DNA of 64,000 nucleotides from Candidatus Avedoeria danica (GTDB lineage Bacteria; Chloroflexota; Anaerolineae; Epilineales; Epilineaceae): positions 310,001 through 374,000 of the forward strand of contig JADJCV010000004.1 of the NCBI GenBank assembly GCA_016703025.1, in the 5' to 3' direction. Below the pieces are notes generated by a model. The model was not told the origin of the DNA. It was given only the letters and a program-made list of their open reading frames with translations, and searched no databases. The position numbers and the translations under genes were made by a program. How positions within the stretch are numbered: the stretch's first letter is position 1; each line of letters starts with the position of its first letter. This document shows positions 9,027-17,634 of the stretch, piece after piece.

Positions 9027-10304
9027 CTACGCCGGATTGACGACATGCGCTGGGTCGGTCTGCGCCCGGCGCATGTCCCCCGGCGCGGCCCCCACGGGCA
9101 GCCGCAACAGGAACAGCGACGGCCCGACCGCCATCAGCGAAAGCACCCCGCCGACGAAGTACGGCACCGGCGGCCCAACGCTGTAGAGCACGCCCGCCAG
9201 CGCCGTGCTGGCGATGACCGAGAGGTTGGCCGCGCTCTGGTACCAGCCCAGCACGGCACCGCGATCCTCGTCGGCGACGGTGTGCGTGGCCAGCGTCTGC
9301 AGCGGGGGCATGGCAAGGCCCATCCCCATCGCAAAGAAGAGCGCGGCGAACGGCGTCAGCGCCGGGCCGCGCGCCGCCATGTAGAGGAACATGCCGATCG
9401 CCCTGAGCACGTTCGCGCCGATCACCAGGCGCGCCTCGCCCCACCGCCGGAGCGCGCGCCGAAGAACGACGAGCTGCGTGATGACCTGCGCCAGCCCGAC
9501 GATGCCGAGCACGGCCCCGACGGCCAGCGCCACGTAGCGCTGCGGCAGCTTGGCGAACAACACGTCGTCGCCGTAGAGCGCGAGCGTCGACTGGAGCAGG
9601 CCGAGGGCGAACTGGCCAAGGACGGCGATGCCGAGGACGAGCATGAGGTTGCGGTTGGCGAGCACGGCCGCCACGTTCAGTTGACGGCCGCCGCGGGCGG
9701 AGCGCTCCGCGGCGAGCCGAGCGCGTACGTCGGGCGTCAGCGTCTCGCGCAGCGTCAGGCGGGTCAGCAGCGCCGTCCCGAGCGTCGCGACGGTGGCACA
9801 GGCGAACACGACCTCCGGCCGGAAGATCGAGCTGAGCGCACCGCCGAGCGCCGGACCGACGATGAAGCCCATGCCGAACGCGGCGAAGATGAGACCGAGG
9901 GCCTGCGTCCGCCGTTCGCGGGGCGTGATGTCGGTGACGTACGCCTGGGCGACGGTGATGTTGCCGCCGGTCACGCCGTCCAGGATTCGGCTGACGAACA
10001 GCACCCACGGCGCGAACGCGAAGCCGAGCAGCACGAACGACAGCGCCGTCCCGATCTGGCTCACGACGAGCACCGGCAGCCGCCCGATGCGGTCCGACCA
10101 CCGGCCGAGGATCGGCGCCGCCACGAACTGGGCGGCGAAGAAGCTCGTCACGAGGAGCGTGTTCACGATCGGCGAGATCGCGAATCGCTCCTTGGCGAAG
10201 AGCGGCAGCGTCGGCAGCACCATGCCGGCGCCGACGATGTTCACGAAGACGATCGCCAGGATCGTGAGGAGGCGGCGATCGCGTATCGGTTGGGCTTCGG
10301 GCAC
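9027..10304 (-). CDS. MFS transporter, DHA1 (TetA/multidrug efflux-like) family
   Basis: Predicted 12-helix inner-membrane antiporter of about 425 residues. Motif A is visible after helix 2 (GRWSDRIGRLPVL) and a motif C-like segment in helix 5 (GFIVGPALGGALS), which points to drug:H+ antiporters of the 12-TM DHA1 group. The GTG start at 10304 is preferred because AAGGA lies 9 nt upstream and the protein then begins shortly before helix 1; a start at 10349 would add 15 residues with no ribosome site. The stop abuts the start of the peroxiredoxin-like gene, so the two form a transcription unit. Substrate cannot be read from the sequence. Confidence 0.88.
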   Translation of the reverse strand: MPEAQPIRDRRLLTILAIVFVNIVGAGMVLPTLPLFAKERFAISPIVNTLLVTSFFAAQFVAAPILGRWSDRIGRLPVLVVSQIGTALSFVLLGFAFAPWVLFVSRILDGVTGGNITVAQAYVTDITPRERRTQALGLIFAAFGMGFIVGPALGGALSSIFRPEVVFACATVATLGTALLTRLTLRETLTPDVRARLAAERSARGGRQLNVAAVLANRNLMLVLGIAVLGQFALGLLQSTLALYGDDVLFAKLPQRYVALAVGAVLGIVGLAQVITQLVVLRRALRRWGEARLVIGANVLRAIGMFLYMAARGPALTPFAALFFAMGMGLAMPPLQTLATHTVADEDRGAVLGWYQSAANLSVIASTALAGVLYSVGPPVPYFVGGVLSLMAVGPSLFLLRLPVGAAPGDMRRAQTDPAHVVNPA

Positions 10305-10379
10305 CGGCGAGGGTCCTTCGGGCGATGGGCGGATGCAGGCAGTCAGCACGTCGACGACAGCCGGTGCCGCGTTACACGC

Positions 10380-11438
10380 TTACCCCTGCACCGCCGCCAG
10401 GCGGGCCGCCAGCGCCTCCCGGCCGATCTGATAGACCGACTCGCCGCGGTGTGCCTTGAAGCCGAGGCGATGGTTGATGGAGAGCATCGGGTCGTTCGAG
10501 TTCGCGTTGCCGGTGACGACGGTCTTCGCCGCGGGGTAGGTGTCGCGGATGTAGAGCAGCATGGCCGCCTTCAGCCACTTGCCCAGACCGCGGCCGCGGT
10601 GGTCCGCATCGACGCCCGTGAACTGCTGCATGACGCGGTCAGGGCGACCGGGTGAGTAGTTCACGTCCGTGATTCCGGAGATCGTGCCGTCCGGCTCGCG
10701 TGTGATGAGCGTGTGCAGGCTGGCGTCGATCTTGTCGTACCGGGCGTGCATGTCATGGAGGTCCTCGGGCCGCATAACGATCTCGCCGTGGTCGAGGTCG
10801 TCGTGCGGCATCGTGTTCAGCTGTTTGGTCAGCGCGGCACAGTACGGCACGATCTCGGCCTCCGGCACCCGGTGTTCCCAGAAGACGAGCGATGTATCCG
10901 GCGAGCGGCGCCGGCCCTCGGCCGCCCAGCGCTCGACCATCGCCCAGTCGACGTCGGCCAGCGCGAGGCGGTTTTCGGCCGCCTCCAACTTCACCTCGGC
11001 GCCGAGCCACGCCAGGAAGGCCCGGCCGTCGTCCTCGTTCGTGCCGGCCGTGAGCACGGAGCGATCCCGCGCGACCAACTCGTCCGCCACGAGCCGAACG
11101 ATCGCGGTGCCGATGCCGCGGCGGCGGTGGGCACGGAGCACGCCGCCGCCGCCCCACATCAGATGCCCGTTCGTCGGGAGCATCGGCCCGTCCACGACCC
11201 AGCTCGCGCTGGCAGCGCCGACGACATCGTCGCCGTGCGCGACGAGCCAGCGCCGGTCAGCGCCGCCGAGCTGCGGCGTTCGGATCCAGACCTCGACATC
11301 GGCGTCGGGTGTGACCGGGTCCTCCGGCTGCGACTCGGCGTGGCGCCGGCGCCGGTAGGCGTGGAAGCGCATCCAAAGGGCGGCATCGGCGGTGGGCGGA
11401 TCGAAGTCGATGATCGCGTAACCTGCGGGCAGCGCCAC
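10380..11438 (-). CDS. Tandem-GNAT N-acetyltransferase
   Basis: A 352-residue protein with two GNAT domains. Each acetyl-CoA motif A is visible: RAHRRRGIGTAIVRLV near residue 105 and DADHRGRGLGKWLKAAML near residue 280. The second domain continues with TGNANSNDPMLSINHRLGF, the usual motif B region with its conserved Asn. Double-GNAT enzymes include mycothiol synthase, but nothing here specifies that substrate. Start is GTG with GGAGG 7 nt upstream. It is the first gene of a minus-strand run leading to the MFS gene, with a gap of 75 bases. Expected to be cytosolic. Confidence 0.85.
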   Translation of the reverse strand: MALPAGYAIIDFDPPTADAALWMRFHAYRRRRHAESQPEDPVTPDADVEVWIRTPQLGGADRRWLVAHGDDVVGAASASWVVDGPMLPTNGHLMWGGGGVLRAHRRRGIGTAIVRLVADELVARDRSVLTAGTNEDDGRAFLAWLGAEVKLEAAENRLALADVDWAMVERWAAEGRRRSPDTSLVFWEHRVPEAEIVPYCAALTKQLNTMPHDDLDHGEIVMRPEDLHDMHARYDKIDASLHTLITREPDGTISGITDVNYSPGRPDRVMQQFTGVDADHRGRGLGKWLKAAMLLYIRDTYPAAKTVVTGNANSNDPMLSINHRLGFKAHRGESVYQIGREALAARLAAVQG

Positions 11439-11526
11439 GGCGGTCCTCCGGGTCGGTACGGACGGTTGCAGGTAGCATAGCGCACAATCCGGCCCAACCG
11501 TGACGCGTATGGGCCGAGTGGCGGAT

Positions 11527-11561
11527 GCCCTGAAGCTGCGGGGATCCCCGCAGCTTCGGGC
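11527..11561. repeat. Palindromic hairpin downstream of the lipoprotein gene
   Basis: GAAGCTGCGGGGA followed directly by TCCCCGCAGCTTC is a perfect 26-bp palindrome, extended by GCCC/GGGC arms with one bulged T. It lies between the GNAT start and the thioredoxin-lipoprotein stop. There is no U-run on either strand, so it is a REP-like element or a non-canonical terminator. Confidence 0.55.
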
Positions 11562-11586
11562 GTCTGAGAGGCTGCCTGAAAAGCCG

Positions 11587-13392
11587 CTACCCGGTCGTCG
11601 TCTCCTCGTCCTCGGGCACGAGGAACTGTTGGCAACGGCTCTGCTGGGAGTCCTCGCCCGTCGCGTCGAGGGCGGCGCAGCCGGCGGCGACGAGGTCGCG
11701 CAGCCTGGTCACGACGGCATCGTGCTCGCCGTCTGCGTTCCACTTGAGAATCGCGGCCGAGAGCGTGCCCATCCGGTCGCCATTGCCCAGCGCGAGCGCG
11801 TCCTGGTTGGCCATCAACTCGGTGAGGATCTTCGTGGCCTCGGTCTCGAACGTCGCCTCGTCCTCCGGGGCGAGCCGGAGGAGGGCGCGCAGGTAGCTGT
11901 GGCCCCAGCGGAAACGCGTCATCGACCCCTGGGACGTCTCCCATGCCTTGCGGTACCAGCCGATCGCGCCGGCCGTGTCGTCCTTCTCCTCGGCGATGCT
12001 CGCGAGCTCGAGCATGTAGTAGTAGGGCTGGAGCGTCGAATCGAGCTTGGTGTTCAAGAGCTCCTCGGCGGCGGCGTCTTGGCCTGTCTCCTGGAGCATC
12101 CAGACCATCGTTCCCATGACGGTCTGCATCTCGCCTGCGTCGGTCACGGTCTCGCTGGACCACTTCACGCGCTCGGCCACGCGCTGCACGAGGTCCGCCG
12201 GCAGCGGGATGGGCGTGGGCTCGGCGTCGGCGGCGTCGGCGGCGTCCGCGGCGGCCCCGTCGACGGCCGCGGCCGTCGGGGTGAGCTCGCCGGTCGCAGT
12301 CACGACGTCGCTGGCGGCGGGCGCCGCGGACGCCTGCAGCCGAGCAAGAATGATCTGTGGGTAGAAGGCGGTCAGCCGGTCGTCGACCGTCATCGCCTCG
12401 TCGTCTTCGATCGCCCGGGCCGCGGCCGCCCAGGCGGCACCGAAGGCGTCGCGGTCGGGGCCGGGTTCGGGGAAGAGCATCGTGGCGGTTTCCTCGGACC
12501 AGTAATAGATCGTGTTCGTGTTCGCCGAGCGCTGCGCCGGGTCGGTGAAGACCTCGGCCAGCCCGGCCAGGAGGGCGGTCGCCTCGTCGGCGGTCGGTGC
12601 CGGGAGTTCGGGCGTTTCGCCTTCCTCGGCGGCGCCCTCGGCGTCCGACCGGGCGGCATGCAGTGCCTCGATCCAGAGGCACAGGAAGCGGTTCTTGGCG
12701 ACGTTCAAGGTCGCCGGCGTTTCCTGCCACAGGCGCTTGAACAGCGCGAGCTTGCGGTCCGTGTCGAGTTCGAGGACGCTGTCCTGGTCCCAGGCGTAGA
12801 ACGCCAGCAGGTCGAGGTCCTCCCCGGCGGCCGTCGCCGGGCCACCGGCCTCGACGGCGGCGAGGACGTCCGCGATCGGCATCATCTTCGCCTTGGCCGA
12901 GGTGAGGACGGAGGCGTACTTCTCGGCGTCGATGCCGCTGGTCAGGCGCATGATCTCATCGCCGTCCGGGTTGAAGACGATGACCGTCGGGTAGCCCTTG
13001 ACGTCGAACTTCTCCCCCCAGATCTGGGCGCGCTCGGTGTCCCCGTCCAACTCGAGCGCCAGGAACTCTTTGCTGGCGGCGACGAACTCGGGCCGGTGGA
13101 AGACGCGCGTCTTCAGGTAGTAGCACGGCGGGCACCACACGGCGCCCCAGTAGAGGAAGACGGGCTTGTTCTCGGTCTTGGCCGTGTCGAACGCCGTCTG
13201 GACGTCGCCCTTGAACCAGGCCACCTCCTCGTGCGGCGTCTCGACCACCGGCTCCGTGGCCACCACCGGCGGTGCCGAGGCTTCCTCGGCCGGCATGTCG
13301 GTTTTCGTCTGGCATGCGCCGAGCGCAAGCGCAATGGTGAGCGCAAGCAAGCCCTGCGCGCTGCGGGCAGCCGCCCGCCGGTGGGTCTTCAT
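11587..13392 (-). CDS. Thioredoxin-fold lipoprotein with helical C-terminal region
   Basis: A predicted membrane-anchored, extracytoplasmic protein of 601 residues. The start at 13392 has a strong AGAGGAG site and gives a clear lipoprotein signal ending in LALGAC (Cys27). The thioredoxin-like domain covers about residues 60-190, with WCPPC active-site cysteines at 87 and 90 and the cis-Pro segment VKGYPTVIVF. The remaining 400 residues are Ala/Glu-rich and look like helical repeats of TPR type (EEKDDTAGAIGWYRKAWETS). Probably a disulfide exchange or disulfide-dependent folding factor at the cell surface, which would suit the many Cys-containing exported proteins in this window; that link is inference. 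A good promoter lies at 13462-13490. Confidence 0.88.
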   Translation of the reverse strand: MKTHRRAAARSAQGLLALTIALALGACQTKTDMPAEEASAPPVVATEPVVETPHEEVAWFKGDVQTAFDTAKTENKPVFLYWGAVWCPPCYYLKTRVFHRPEFVAASKEFLALELDGDTERAQIWGEKFDVKGYPTVIVFNPDGDEIMRLTSGIDAEKYASVLTSAKAKMMPIADVLAAVEAGGPATAAGEDLDLLAFYAWDQDSVLELDTDRKLALFKRLWQETPATLNVAKNRFLCLWIEALHAARSDAEGAAEEGETPELPAPTADEATALLAGLAEVFTDPAQRSANTNTIYYWSEETATMLFPEPGPDRDAFGAAWAAAARAIEDDEAMTVDDRLTAFYPQIILARLQASAAPAASDVVTATGELTPTAAAVDGAAADAADAADAEPTPIPLPADLVQRVAERVKWSSETVTDAGEMQTVMGTMVWMLQETGQDAAAEELLNTKLDSTLQPYYYMLELASIAEEKDDTAGAIGWYRKAWETSQGSMTRFRWGHSYLRALLRLAPEDEATFETEATKILTELMANQDALALGNGDRMGTLSAAILKWNADGEHDAVVTRLRDLVAAGCAALDATGEDSQQSRCQQFLVPEDEETTTG

Positions 13393-13461
13393 CGTCGTGA
13401 TCTCCTCTTCGCCGCATGCGTCCATCCGACGGACGGCTCCGCTGGGCGCTTCGGCCGTCTG

Positions 13462-13490
13462 AGTGTAAAGAACGCGGGTGCGGACGTCAA
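13462..13490 (-). promoter_or_regulatory. Sigma-70-type promoter of the thioredoxin lipoprotein gene
   Basis: On the minus strand TTGACG, a 17-nt spacer and TACACT, about 70 bases upstream of the ATG at 13392. Confidence 0.6.
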
Positions 13491-13633
13491 CGGGGTTGCC
13501 GGGCAGCAGAAGACGCGCGGCGGGCTCGGTGACGTCCGGTCCGGCCCTACAATGGGCGCCGTGCGCCGGCATCGCCACCGACGCCCACCGATCCACCCAC
13601 GGCGCCTGCCGCTCCGTTCACACGAGGTTTCCC

Positions 13634-15436
13634 ATGGCCATGCGAGCGACCCGACCGACCGCGCCGACCGTCCGTATCCGGCGCGCGCTTGCCGCGGCGG
13701 CCGCCATCGTCGTTGCGACGGCCGGCGCCGCGGCCGGGCACGCGCATCGTGCGCCCGCGCCGCGCTCGGTCGCGGCAACGCACCGCGCCGTCGTCGATGG
13801 GCGGCTGACGGCGGCGCTGGCCGCGGGGCGGCCGGTCGCGGCGCTGGCGATCCTGGAAGCGCAGGCCGACGTGCAGGCGGCGGGCGCCCTCGCCGACAAG
13901 GCGGCCAAGGGCCGCTACGTGTTCGATCGGCTCGTCGAAGTGGCCGAGGTCACGCAGCGGCCGCTGCGTTCGTTGCTCGCGCAGCGCGGCGTGCCCTATC
14001 GTCCGTACTACATCGTCAACGCCGTCGCGTTCGAGGCGGACGCAGCGACCGTGGCGGTCGTCGCGGGGCAGGCAGGCGTGACCGGCATCGTGATGATGCC
14101 GACGTTCCGCATCGATCCGTCATGGACGGTCGACGCGGCGGGCGACATGGCAGTCGACGCGCGCGATCCGGCGGCGCCCGACGGCACCCTCGAGGTGGCC
14201 GTCGCGGAGCGCAACATCAAGGCGATCGGCGCCGACAAGGTCTGGCGCCAGGGCTATCTCGGTGCCGGCGCGACGGTCGCCATCATCGACACCGGCGTGA
14301 ACGCTCGGCACCCGGCGCTCGCGCAACGGTATCGGGGGCGGGCGGAGGGGGACGACTACAACTGGCTCGATGCCGTCGCCGGCCAGAACGCGCCCGTGGA
14401 CGTGAACGACCATGGGACGCATGTGGCGGGCATCGTGCTCGGCAAGCAGGGCAGCCGCGAGGTCGGGGTGGCGCCCGAGGCCGAGTGGATCGCGTGCCGG
14501 ATCTTCGCCCAGGACCGCGGGACGACACAGGCCATTCTGGAATGCCTGCAATGGGCCCTCGCCCCGACGAAGCGCGACGGCTCCGCGCCGCAGCCGGACC
14601 GCGCGCCGGACATCGTCAACGCGTCCTGGGGCATCTTCGGGCGGCTGTTCTGCGACAACCCGTTCCCCGGCGAGGTCGCGATCCGCAACCTCGTCGCCGC
14701 CGGCATCCTGTTCGTCGCCGCCAGCGGCAACGACGGCCCGCGCTGTGGCAGCGTCTGTCCGCCGGCCTCGCTCATCGATGCCTTCGCCGTCGGCAACTAC
14801 GACGACGAGCGGCGGAGCATCGCCGACACATCGAGCCGCGGCCCGTTCGTCCAAGGGGCCGTCGAGCGGATCAAGCCCGACGTGGCCGCACCGGGCGAGA
14901 ACATCACCTCGACGGTCGGCACGAGCGGCTTCGGGATCAAGCAGGGCACGTCGATGGCCGCGCCGCACGTCTCCGGTGCGGCCGCGCTCCTGATCAGCGC
15001 CCGGCCGGCCCTCAGCGGTCGGCCGGGCGAACTCCGGGCGATCCTCGAAGAGACGGCGGACCCGGTGAACGCCGACCAGTGCGGCCCGTCCGGCGCGCGC
15101 GCGTTCAACAACGCCGCCGGCCACGGCGTGATCGACGTCGAAGCCGCCGTCGCCGCCGCCCTTTCCCTGCCGACCGCCACCCCGACGGCCACCGACGCGC
15201 CGCGCCCGACGGCCACCGCCACGGCAGCGGCCACCGCCACCGGTGTGCCCTCGGCGACGGCGCGCGCCACCACGACGCCCGCGCCAACGACGCCGGGAGC
15301 GACGACCTCCGCTGTGGCCACGGCCACCACGGAATGGACGCCAACGCCGCGCCCCTCCGTGCCGCCACCCACCGCCACGCGGTCGACCCCCGGGATCCCG
15401 GTTGGGCGCCTGTGGCTGCCGCTCCTGTCCCGCTGA
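13634..15436 (+). CDS. Secreted subtilisin-like (S8) serine protease with Thr/Pro tail
   Basis: A 600-residue exported subtilase. Start ATG 13634 has GAGG upstream and is followed by a signal peptide (ALAAAAAIVVATAGAAAGHA). An inhibitor-I9-like propeptide region precedes the catalytic domain. Triad: Asp219 (VAIIDTGVNARHP), His260 (NDHGTHVAGI), Ser440 (GTSMAAPHVSGA), with oxyanion Asn366 (AASGNDGP). Spacing is that of a standard subtilisin, unlike the larger protease at 3401-8128. After the domain come about 85 residues of Thr/Ala/Pro linker and the protein ends RLWLPLLSR, the window's recurrent aromatic-Leu-Pro motif at the extreme C-terminus. Role: extracellular proteolysis. Confidence 0.94.
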   Translation: MAMRATRPTAPTVRIRRALAAAAAIVVATAGAAAGHAHRAPAPRSVAATHRAVVDGRLTAALAAGRPVAALAILEAQADVQAAGALADKAAKGRYVFDRLVEVAEVTQRPLRSLLAQRGVPYRPYYIVNAVAFEADAATVAVVAGQAGVTGIVMMPTFRIDPSWTVDAAGDMAVDARDPAAPDGTLEVAVAERNIKAIGADKVWRQGYLGAGATVAIIDTGVNARHPALAQRYRGRAEGDDYNWLDAVAGQNAPVDVNDHGTHVAGIVLGKQGSREVGVAPEAEWIACRIFAQDRGTTQAILECLQWALAPTKRDGSAPQPDRAPDIVNASWGIFGRLFCDNPFPGEVAIRNLVAAGILFVAASGNDGPRCGSVCPPASLIDAFAVGNYDDERRSIADTSSRGPFVQGAVERIKPDVAAPGENITSTVGTSGFGIKQGTSMAAPHVSGAAALLISARPALSGRPGELRAILEETADPVNADQCGPSGARAFNNAAGHGVIDVEAAVAAALSLPTATPTATDAPRPTATATAAATATGVPSATARATTTPAPTTPGATTSAVATATTEWTPTPRPSVPPPTATRSTPGIPVGRLWLPLLSR

Positions 15437-15521
15437 AGAGCGGAAGAGCTGAGGACCTGCGAGGCGGCAGGCTGTGATTTGTGCCTGAGGAGGATTGGGT
15501 TACTATTTGATCGTATCGGCT

Positions 15522-15549
15522 TTGTCCGGTCGCCCGCCTGCCCTAGAAT
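15522..15549 (+). promoter_or_regulatory. Candidate promoter for the M3 peptidase gene
   Basis: TTGTCC, a 16-nt spacer and TAGAAT, about 150 bases before the start at 15701. The rest of 15437-15700 shows nothing recognisable. Confidence 0.4.
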
Positions 15550-15700
15550 ACTCCATCAGGTTGTGCACGGCCCCGGATCGTGTACGGCAGGGGCGGTCGA
15601 CGGCAGCGTCGGCACCTCGCCAGCAGTTGGCGGACCCTACATGGCCCGCTCATGGCCCGCTTGCCAAGACATGCCGTGAGAGACGCTCGAGGGGGTGTGT

Positions 15701-17425
15701 GTGTTCAGGCAATTGCCCAACGATGTGCGTGCGTTTCAGGACTGGTCTTGGGTGCAGATCGCGCCGTACTACGCCGATCTGGCGGCGCGTCCGCTCACGG
15801 CCGGCAGCCTTGAGTCCTGGCTGGCGGACTGGACACGGCTGAGCTTTCTCATCTACGAAACGGGTGCGCGGCGCCACTTGGCGCACACCCAGGACACGAC
15901 GGACGCGGTCGCCGAGGCGGCGTTCTTCCGCTATCTGGACGAGATCCGCCCGCCCGCGGCCACGGCCGAGCAGGAACTCAAGCTCAAGCTCCTCGCGTCG
16001 GGCCTTTCCTTGGAGGGATTGGCCGTTCCGCTGCGCAACCTCAAGGCGGAGGCCGACCTCTTCCGCGAAGTGAACCTGCCGCTGCTCGTCGAGGAGTCCA
16101 AGCTCGGCAGCCGGTACGACAAGATCATCGGCGCGCAGACCGTCGAGTGGGAAGGCAAGGAGATCCCGCTGCCGCAGCTCCGACCGGTGCTGGCCGGCAC
16201 GGACCGCGCCCAGCGCCACGCCGCGTGGCAGCTGATGAGCCAGCGGCGGTTGGCCGATCGGTCAGCGCTCAACGACCTCTGGCGCGAACTGCACGCGCTG
16301 CGCCAGCGGATCGCCGCCAACGCGGGCCACCCGGACTACCGCAGCTACATCTGGCAGGCCAAGCAGCGGTTCGATTACACCCCGGCCGACTGCGCGACCT
16401 TTCACGACGCGATCGAGGCGGTCTGCGTCCCGGCCGCGACGCGGATCTACGATCGCCGTTCCCGACTGCTCGGGCTCCCGGCGCTCCGTCCGTGGGACCT
16501 GACGAATGGCGAGTTCAGCCGACCGGCCGACATGCCGGGGACACAGCCCCTCAAGCCTTATCGGGACGGCGGCGAGCTCCTGGACAAGAGCGCCGCGATC
16601 CTGGACAAGGTGGACCCGAGCCTCGGCGGTCAGTACCGGATGATGATTGCCGAGGGACTGTTGGACGCCGAGAACCGCAAGGGCAAGGCGCCCGGTGGCT
16701 ATTGCACGTACTTCCCGGTGGCCAAGCGCCCGTTCATCTTCATGAACGCCGTCGGCCTGCACGACGACGTCCAGACGATGCTCCATGAAGCGGGCCACGC
16801 CTTTCATGCCTTCGCCTCGAGCGATCTCCCGTTCGCGCCGCAACTCGAGTCGCCGATGGAGTTCAACGAGGTCGCCTCGATGGCGATGGAGTTGCTGGCG
16901 GCGCCGTACCTGACGGCCGACCATGGCGGGTTCTACGATGTCGGCGGCGCCGCGCGTGCCCGGATCGAGCACCTCGAGAGCACGATTCTGTTCTGGCCGT
17001 ACATGGCAGTCGTCGACGCGTTCCAGCAGTGGGCCTACACCCATCCCGAAGGTGCCGAGCCGGACGCATGCGACGCGCAGTGGCGCGCCCTGGTGCAGCG
17101 CTTCATCCCGGCGATCGACTTCGACGGCCTGGACGACGTCATGGCCACCGGCTGGCACCGCAAGCTCCACATCTTCAACGTCCCGTTCTACTACGTGGAG
17201 TACGGCCTCGCCCAGCTCGGTGCGGCCCAGGTCTGGCGCAACAGCCTCACCGACCACCCGCGCGCCGTGGCCGACTATCGTTCAGCGCTTCGCCTTGGTG
17301 GAACGGCGACGCTCCCGCAGCTCTTCGCCACGGCCGGTGCGCGCTTCGCGTTCGATGCCGGGACGCTCGGTGAGGCGGTGGGGCTGATCGAGCGGACGGT
17401 GACGGAGCTCGGGGCGGTGGCATAA
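15701..17425 (+). CDS. M3 family zinc oligoendopeptidase (PepF-like)
   Basis: A 574-residue cytosolic metallopeptidase that would trim short peptides. The HExxH zinc site is LHEAGHAFHAF (His362, Glu363, His366), and the third ligand is Glu390 in FNEVASMAME, both in the spacing of the M3 family. The GTG at 15701 is preferred over the GTG at 15695 because the GAGGGGG ribosome site (15689-15695) overlaps the latter. No signal peptide. It follows the secreted subtilase on the same strand but has its own promoter candidate. It plausibly degrades imported or turnover peptides. M3 family is certain; the exact subfamily is less so. Confidence 0.93.
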   Translation: MFRQLPNDVRAFQDWSWVQIAPYYADLAARPLTAGSLESWLADWTRLSFLIYETGARRHLAHTQDTTDAVAEAAFFRYLDEIRPPAATAEQELKLKLLASGLSLEGLAVPLRNLKAEADLFREVNLPLLVEESKLGSRYDKIIGAQTVEWEGKEIPLPQLRPVLAGTDRAQRHAAWQLMSQRRLADRSALNDLWRELHALRQRIAANAGHPDYRSYIWQAKQRFDYTPADCATFHDAIEAVCVPAATRIYDRRSRLLGLPALRPWDLTNGEFSRPADMPGTQPLKPYRDGGELLDKSAAILDKVDPSLGGQYRMMIAEGLLDAENRKGKAPGGYCTYFPVAKRPFIFMNAVGLHDDVQTMLHEAGHAFHAFASSDLPFAPQLESPMEFNEVASMAMELLAAPYLTADHGGFYDVGGAARARIEHLESTILFWPYMAVVDAFQQWAYTHPEGAEPDACDAQWRALVQRFIPAIDFDGLDDVMATGWHRKLHIFNVPFYYVEYGLAQLGAAQVWRNSLTDHPRAVADYRSALRLGGTATLPQLFATAGARFAFDAGTLGEAVGLIERTVTELGAVA

Positions 17426-17525
17426 CGCTGCGGCGCCCCCGGCGACGGGACGACGGCGAGCCCGTCTGAGCCGCGGGCAACAACTGAGCCACGGACAACA
17501 ACAACTGAACAACGCGAACAACAGC

Positions 17526-17554
17526 GCGCCCGGTCCGTGAAGCGGACCGGGCGC
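17526..17554. terminator. Strong hairpin between the M3 gene and tRNA-Arg
   Basis: Perfect 12-bp stem (17526-17537 with 17543-17554) and a TGAAG loop. It serves the tRNA on the minus strand, where a T-rich GCTGTTGTTCGCGTTGTT follows, and could also end the convergent plus-strand peptidase transcript. Confidence 0.65.
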
Positions 17555-17561
17555 TGCCGTG

Positions 17562-17634
17562 TACCCCCGGCACGGCTCGAACGTGCGACCTACTGGTTCG
17601 AAGCCAGTTGCTCTGTCCACTGAGCTACGGGGGC
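17562..17634 (-). tRNA. tRNA-Arg(TCG)
   Basis: A 73-nt cloverleaf on the minus strand. Acceptor GCCCCCG pairs with CGGGGGT (closing G-U), discriminator A. The D arm contains AGCTCAGTGGACAGAGC. The anticodon stem ACTGG/CCAGT encloses CTTCGAA, giving anticodon TCG. The T loop is TTCGAGC. CCA is not encoded. The 3' end of the upstream protein frame runs 45 bases into the tRNA. Confidence 0.95.
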